This document shows, piece by piece, positions 61,839-64,000 of a DNA stretch of 64,000 bases (positions are counted from its first letter, which is position 1; each line of letters opens with the position of its first letter). The stretch comes from Solirubrobacterales bacterium (GTDB taxonomy: Bacteria; Actinomycetota; Thermoleophilia; Solirubrobacterales; Solirubrobacteraceae): contig PKXY01000036.1 of NCBI GenBank assembly GCA_003132505.1, positions 1 to 64,000 on the forward strand, read 5' to 3'. The notes under the pieces are model-generated. The model did no database searches and was not told the origin of the DNA. It worked only from the letters and a program-made list of their open reading frames with translations. The translations under genes and the position numbers were made by a program.

Positions 61839-62291
61839 CGTTTCTGCGGCACAGTGCGCTACGTCCGCCGTAGTTCGAGGCCGGCCGCGAGATGGGGAGC
61901 TGGTGACGAAGTGCCCCTCACGTCGGACGAACGTACAGGGACCATTTAGCGTGTGAAGCGCGCTCGCGATACCGGCAACCTTCGACTATGAGCGCCATCG
62001 GGCCGGCGACGTCCGTTAGCTGTGTGGCCGCGATGTCCTCGATCGACCGTTGGGCCGACCATCAGAGCGCAAAGCTCGAGACGACGGCCGACTGTCGCAA
62101 GCTCCGTCACCCTGCGCTGACCGCGTTCAAGGTGACCATCGAGAAGGACGGCGTAGAAGTCAAGGTCGAGCTAGGCGTGCAGCGGTATCACGGCCACTTA
62201 GTCGTAGTGCTTGTGTGACGGCGTCGAGGCTCGTTCTGGTCGTTGGTGGGGTAGCGATCGCGTCGGGCGTCGTTACCGGGATCGCTGCTAG
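61839..62291. other. non-coding stretch, one doubtful small ORF
   Basis: No recognised gene. A plus-strand ORF at 61988-62218 (76 residues, ending KVTIEKDGVEVKVELGVQRY then HGHLVVVLV) looks partly protein-like but has no family, no clear ribosome-binding site and lies beside the array boundary; it is not called. Confidence 0.4.
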
Positions 62292-62624
62292 TCACCGGGC
62301 GTGGAACTTGTCGCGCGCGGTGATCACTTGTGTGCCCGTGGTGCATTTGACCGCGTAGACGTTCTTGGTGCCGGTCTTTTGGTCGGTGCAGACGAAGACG
62401 GGGTTCGTGCCTCCGGAGCCAATAGTCGCCCACTTCCGGAGGACCTTGTGAGCCATCGTGCACGAGACGCCGACTAGCTTGATCTGGGTGAACTCGTTTG
62501 TCTCATGCGATGAGCTAACCCTGTAGCTCGCGCACTTTGGCTTCGTGGCGGCTGCTGGCGGGGCGAGCACACCGCTCGCTAGAAGTGCTCCCACGCACAA
62601 TAGGCCGCCAGCGAAACGACGCAT
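62292..62624 (-). CDS. small exported cysteine-containing protein
   Basis: A 110-residue secreted protein. A signal peptide (residues about 1-27, ending APPAAA) precedes a mature domain with four cysteines (PKCASYRV, GVSCTMAHKVL, PVFVCTDQ, AVKCTTGTQ), suggesting two disulfides. The pattern recurs in small actinobacterial exported proteins of unknown function. The start is ATG 62624 because GGAGGTG lies seven bases upstream; GTG 62633 overlaps that site. Confidence 0.75.
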   Translation of the reverse strand: MRRFAGGLLCVGALLASGVLAPPAAATKPKCASYRVSSSHETNEFTQIKLVGVSCTMAHKVLRKWATIGSGGTNPVFVCTDQKTGTKNVYAVKCTTGTQVITARDKFHAR

Positions 62625-62769
62625 CGCGGTCACCTCCGTGTTGGGTTGCGGCCTTCGAGCATGTAGCTCGCTCGGCGCGCTGAAAGCCTAATAGGAACCG
62701 GCGATTCCTAGCCTAGCCGGTGCGCATAATGGCGCGCACAGTATGGGCCGCTTGCCGGGCTGCCAGCGG

Positions 62770-63615
62770 TCATTGCAGACGCAGCGCGTCGTCTTCCTCG
62801 ATCGGGCTGTGCGTGATCGCGAGGTACGCGACGAAACCCACGATCACCAGCGCCGAGGCGACCGCCACGACCCCGTCCCCGAGCGCGAGACCGCGCAGGT
62901 AGCGCGCCTTGTCGAGCCAGTCGGCGAACGAGGCACCGAGCGGACGCGTCAGGACGTAGGCGAACCAGAAGGTGAAGATCGGATTCATTCCGAGGAACAG
63001 GTAGGCGAGCGCTGGAAGTGCGATCAGACCGGTGAACAGCAGGCCGGAGTCGAGATAGCCGAGGTGGAACGTCGAGGCGGTCATGTCGCCGACGGCGGTC
63101 CCGAGCGCGAACGTTGCGAGCACCGTCGCCCAGTAGAACAGCTCGCGACGGGGCGTGTTGATGCTGTGGATCGAGAGCGTTCGCTCGGTCCGGTACCAGG
63201 CCACGAAGATCGCTGCCAGGACGACGGCGTAGAACGCGCTCGACACGGCGTAGGGGATGCCGAGCCCGATGTGAAGCGCGTCTGCGGCCATCGTGCCGAA
63301 CACTGCGACCATCGCAACCGCGAGCCAGTAGACCCAAACGACGTAACGGTGCACCCAGAACTGCCAGATCATCGCGGCGGCGAAAGCGATGAAGCCGATC
63401 GCGACGGCGACTACGCGAGGGAAGCTCTTGACCAGATAGTCCGAGGTCGCCTCGCCCATCCCTGTCGTCAGGACCTTCGTGACCCAGAACAGGACGATGA
63501 TCTCCGGCACCTTGGAGAAATGAGTGCGACGCAGCGCCGCCAACACGCCTCTCACCTCCAACCCGACCGCCTGTCGGCCCGCCGGAACGCGCCTGCTAAT
63601 CGGCTGATACGCCAT
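62770..63615 (-). CDS. DUF347 / COG4705-type membrane protein
   Basis: A 281-residue membrane protein with about eight helices and DUF347-type repeats (TKVLTTGMGEATSDYLVKS; FAYVLTRPLGASFADWLDK). The motif KVPEIIVLFWVTK is typical of COG4705 proteins. Function is not established; some relatives are linked to metal tolerance. It is a single gene on the minus strand after the accessory array. Confidence 0.85.
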   Translation of the reverse strand: MAYQPISRRVPAGRQAVGLEVRGVLAALRRTHFSKVPEIIVLFWVTKVLTTGMGEATSDYLVKSFPRVVAVAIGFIAFAAAMIWQFWVHRYVVWVYWLAVAMVAVFGTMAADALHIGLGIPYAVSSAFYAVVLAAIFVAWYRTERTLSIHSINTPRRELFYWATVLATFALGTAVGDMTASTFHLGYLDSGLLFTGLIALPALAYLFLGMNPIFTFWFAYVLTRPLGASFADWLDKARYLRGLALGDGVVAVASALVIVGFVAYLAITHSPIEEDDALRLQ

Positions 63616-63714
63616 GGCTGGCGCGGATGCTCGCGGGACTCTCTAAGCCTGAGCTAAGGCCTCCCGGGCGGTCGCCCGCGGCGTGTCACTACGGGGCGGG
63701 ATGACCTGGCTTCG

Positions 63715-64000
63715 TCAGCCTTCGAGCACGGTCCCATCCGCGATCCTTCGCGGCTCGTCGGCGACGACATCGACCTCACCACGAACGACGACATCGCGTC
63801 CGAACGTGACGTCGCCCTGCACCCTCAGCCGCTTGGCGTCGATCAGCGACGGCGGTCCGGCGGGGAAGTGCGCCTCGAAATCGTCGAGCAGCTTGTAGTG
63901 CTTGGGGTCGAGTTCGACGAGCGGTAGGTCATTCGCGCGTGCTGCGAGCGGTTGTACGAGCAGATCGGTGGTGAGCGAGTAGACGTCCGAGCGCAGCACC
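63715..64000 (-). CDS. UTP--glucose-1-phosphate uridylyltransferase, C-terminus (partial)
   Basis: The last 94 residues of a UDPGP-type (UGP2-like) pyrophosphorylase; the N-terminus lies beyond the window edge. Recognisable are VLRSDVY-like LRSDVYSLTTDLL, LDPKHYKLLDDFEAHFPAGP and the C-terminal beta-helix strands RVQGDVTFGRDVVVRGEV. It would make UDP-glucose for glycans. The family call rests on the C-terminal domain only. Confidence 0.8.
   Translation of the reverse strand, partial: VLRSDVYSLTTDLLVQPLAARANDLPLVELDPKHYKLLDDFEAHFPAGPPSLIDAKRLRVQGDVTFGRDVVVRGEVDVVADEPRRIADGTVLEG

Noticed and set aside
61595-61852. Minus-strand ORF with WRPDLNRGPLAPKARRE
   Set aside because: Again antisense to att copy 3; no independent evidence of coding.
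61988-62218. 76-residue ORF as a gene
   Set aside because: No ribosome-binding site, no family and no conservation evidence available; left uncalled.

Overview
The window is GC-rich chromosomal DNA from an actinobacterium. The best guess, an inference from gene content and protein style without any rRNA, is class Thermoleophilia (Solirubrobacterales-like). Supporting signs are the MoeZ/CysO/CysM/Mec cysteine pathway, a GuaB3-type IMP dehydrogenase, a SUF operon with SufU and an Rrf2 regulator, many GTG/TTG starts and 1-4 nt gene overlaps.

1-49 kb is core genome. 0.1-0.3 kb: decayed DUF5131 (phage Gp37/Gp68) fragment. 0.4-4.7 kb: Rrf2-sufC-sufD-sufS-sufU operon on the minus strand, with a 25-bp IscR-like operator touching the regulator's start codon. 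4.7-5.4 kb: Sco copper chaperone. 5.5-9 kb: rhodanese-MoeB fusion, CysO, CysM, Mec (carrier-protein cysteine synthesis) and a DUF2007 protein. 9-15.3 kb: YihY, DUF1802, small zinc proteins, nadB, HDAC-like deacetylase, a GT4 glycosyltransferase. 15.4-24.8 kb: murI-rph-rdgB-CDF, pyrF, a PBP5-type carboxypeptidase, a PfkB kinase, guaB3, guaA. 25.6-34.7 kb: rplM-rpsI (S9 has a very long acidic N-terminal extension), glmM, glmS, acpS, nnr, alr, a CCA/poly(A) polymerase relative. 34.7-36.4 kb: HIT protein and exported proteins. 36.4-40.7 kb: cytochrome c oxidase cluster (ctaC-ctaD-ctaB plus two small membrane proteins). 40.8-49.2 kb: a C26-like amidotransferase, PAP2, flippase-like protein, trxB, ogt, an ECF sigma factor, sulfurtransferase, Nudix, DUF1015.

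49.2-61.8 kb is accessory. An intact tRNA-Pro(TGG) at 49236-49309 is followed by two further copies of its 3' half, at 59777 and 61760. These behave as att repeats bounding two tandem integrated elements. Each element has, just inside its left att, a decayed minus-strand remnant of a tyrosine-recombinase C-terminus, and just inside its right att a conserved block with four AAT triplets spaced exactly 10 bp apart. The first element (about 10.5 kb, less GC-rich to the eye) carries surface-glycan genes: GtrA, a GtrB-like GT2, a methyltransferase, a polytopic GT-C-like protein, an MshEN-GT2 synthase and an Ig-repeat/G1-peptidase exoprotein whose signal peptide is out of frame. The second (about 2 kb) carries a LapA-domain protein, a 59-aa PLDc_N-like membrane protein, a winged-helix remnant and a cold-shock protein. 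No intact integrase is visible, so the array looks fixed.

61.8-64 kb returns to chromosome-like DNA: a small exported cysteine protein, a DUF347 membrane protein and the C-terminus of a UTP-glucose-1-phosphate uridylyltransferase cut by the window edge.
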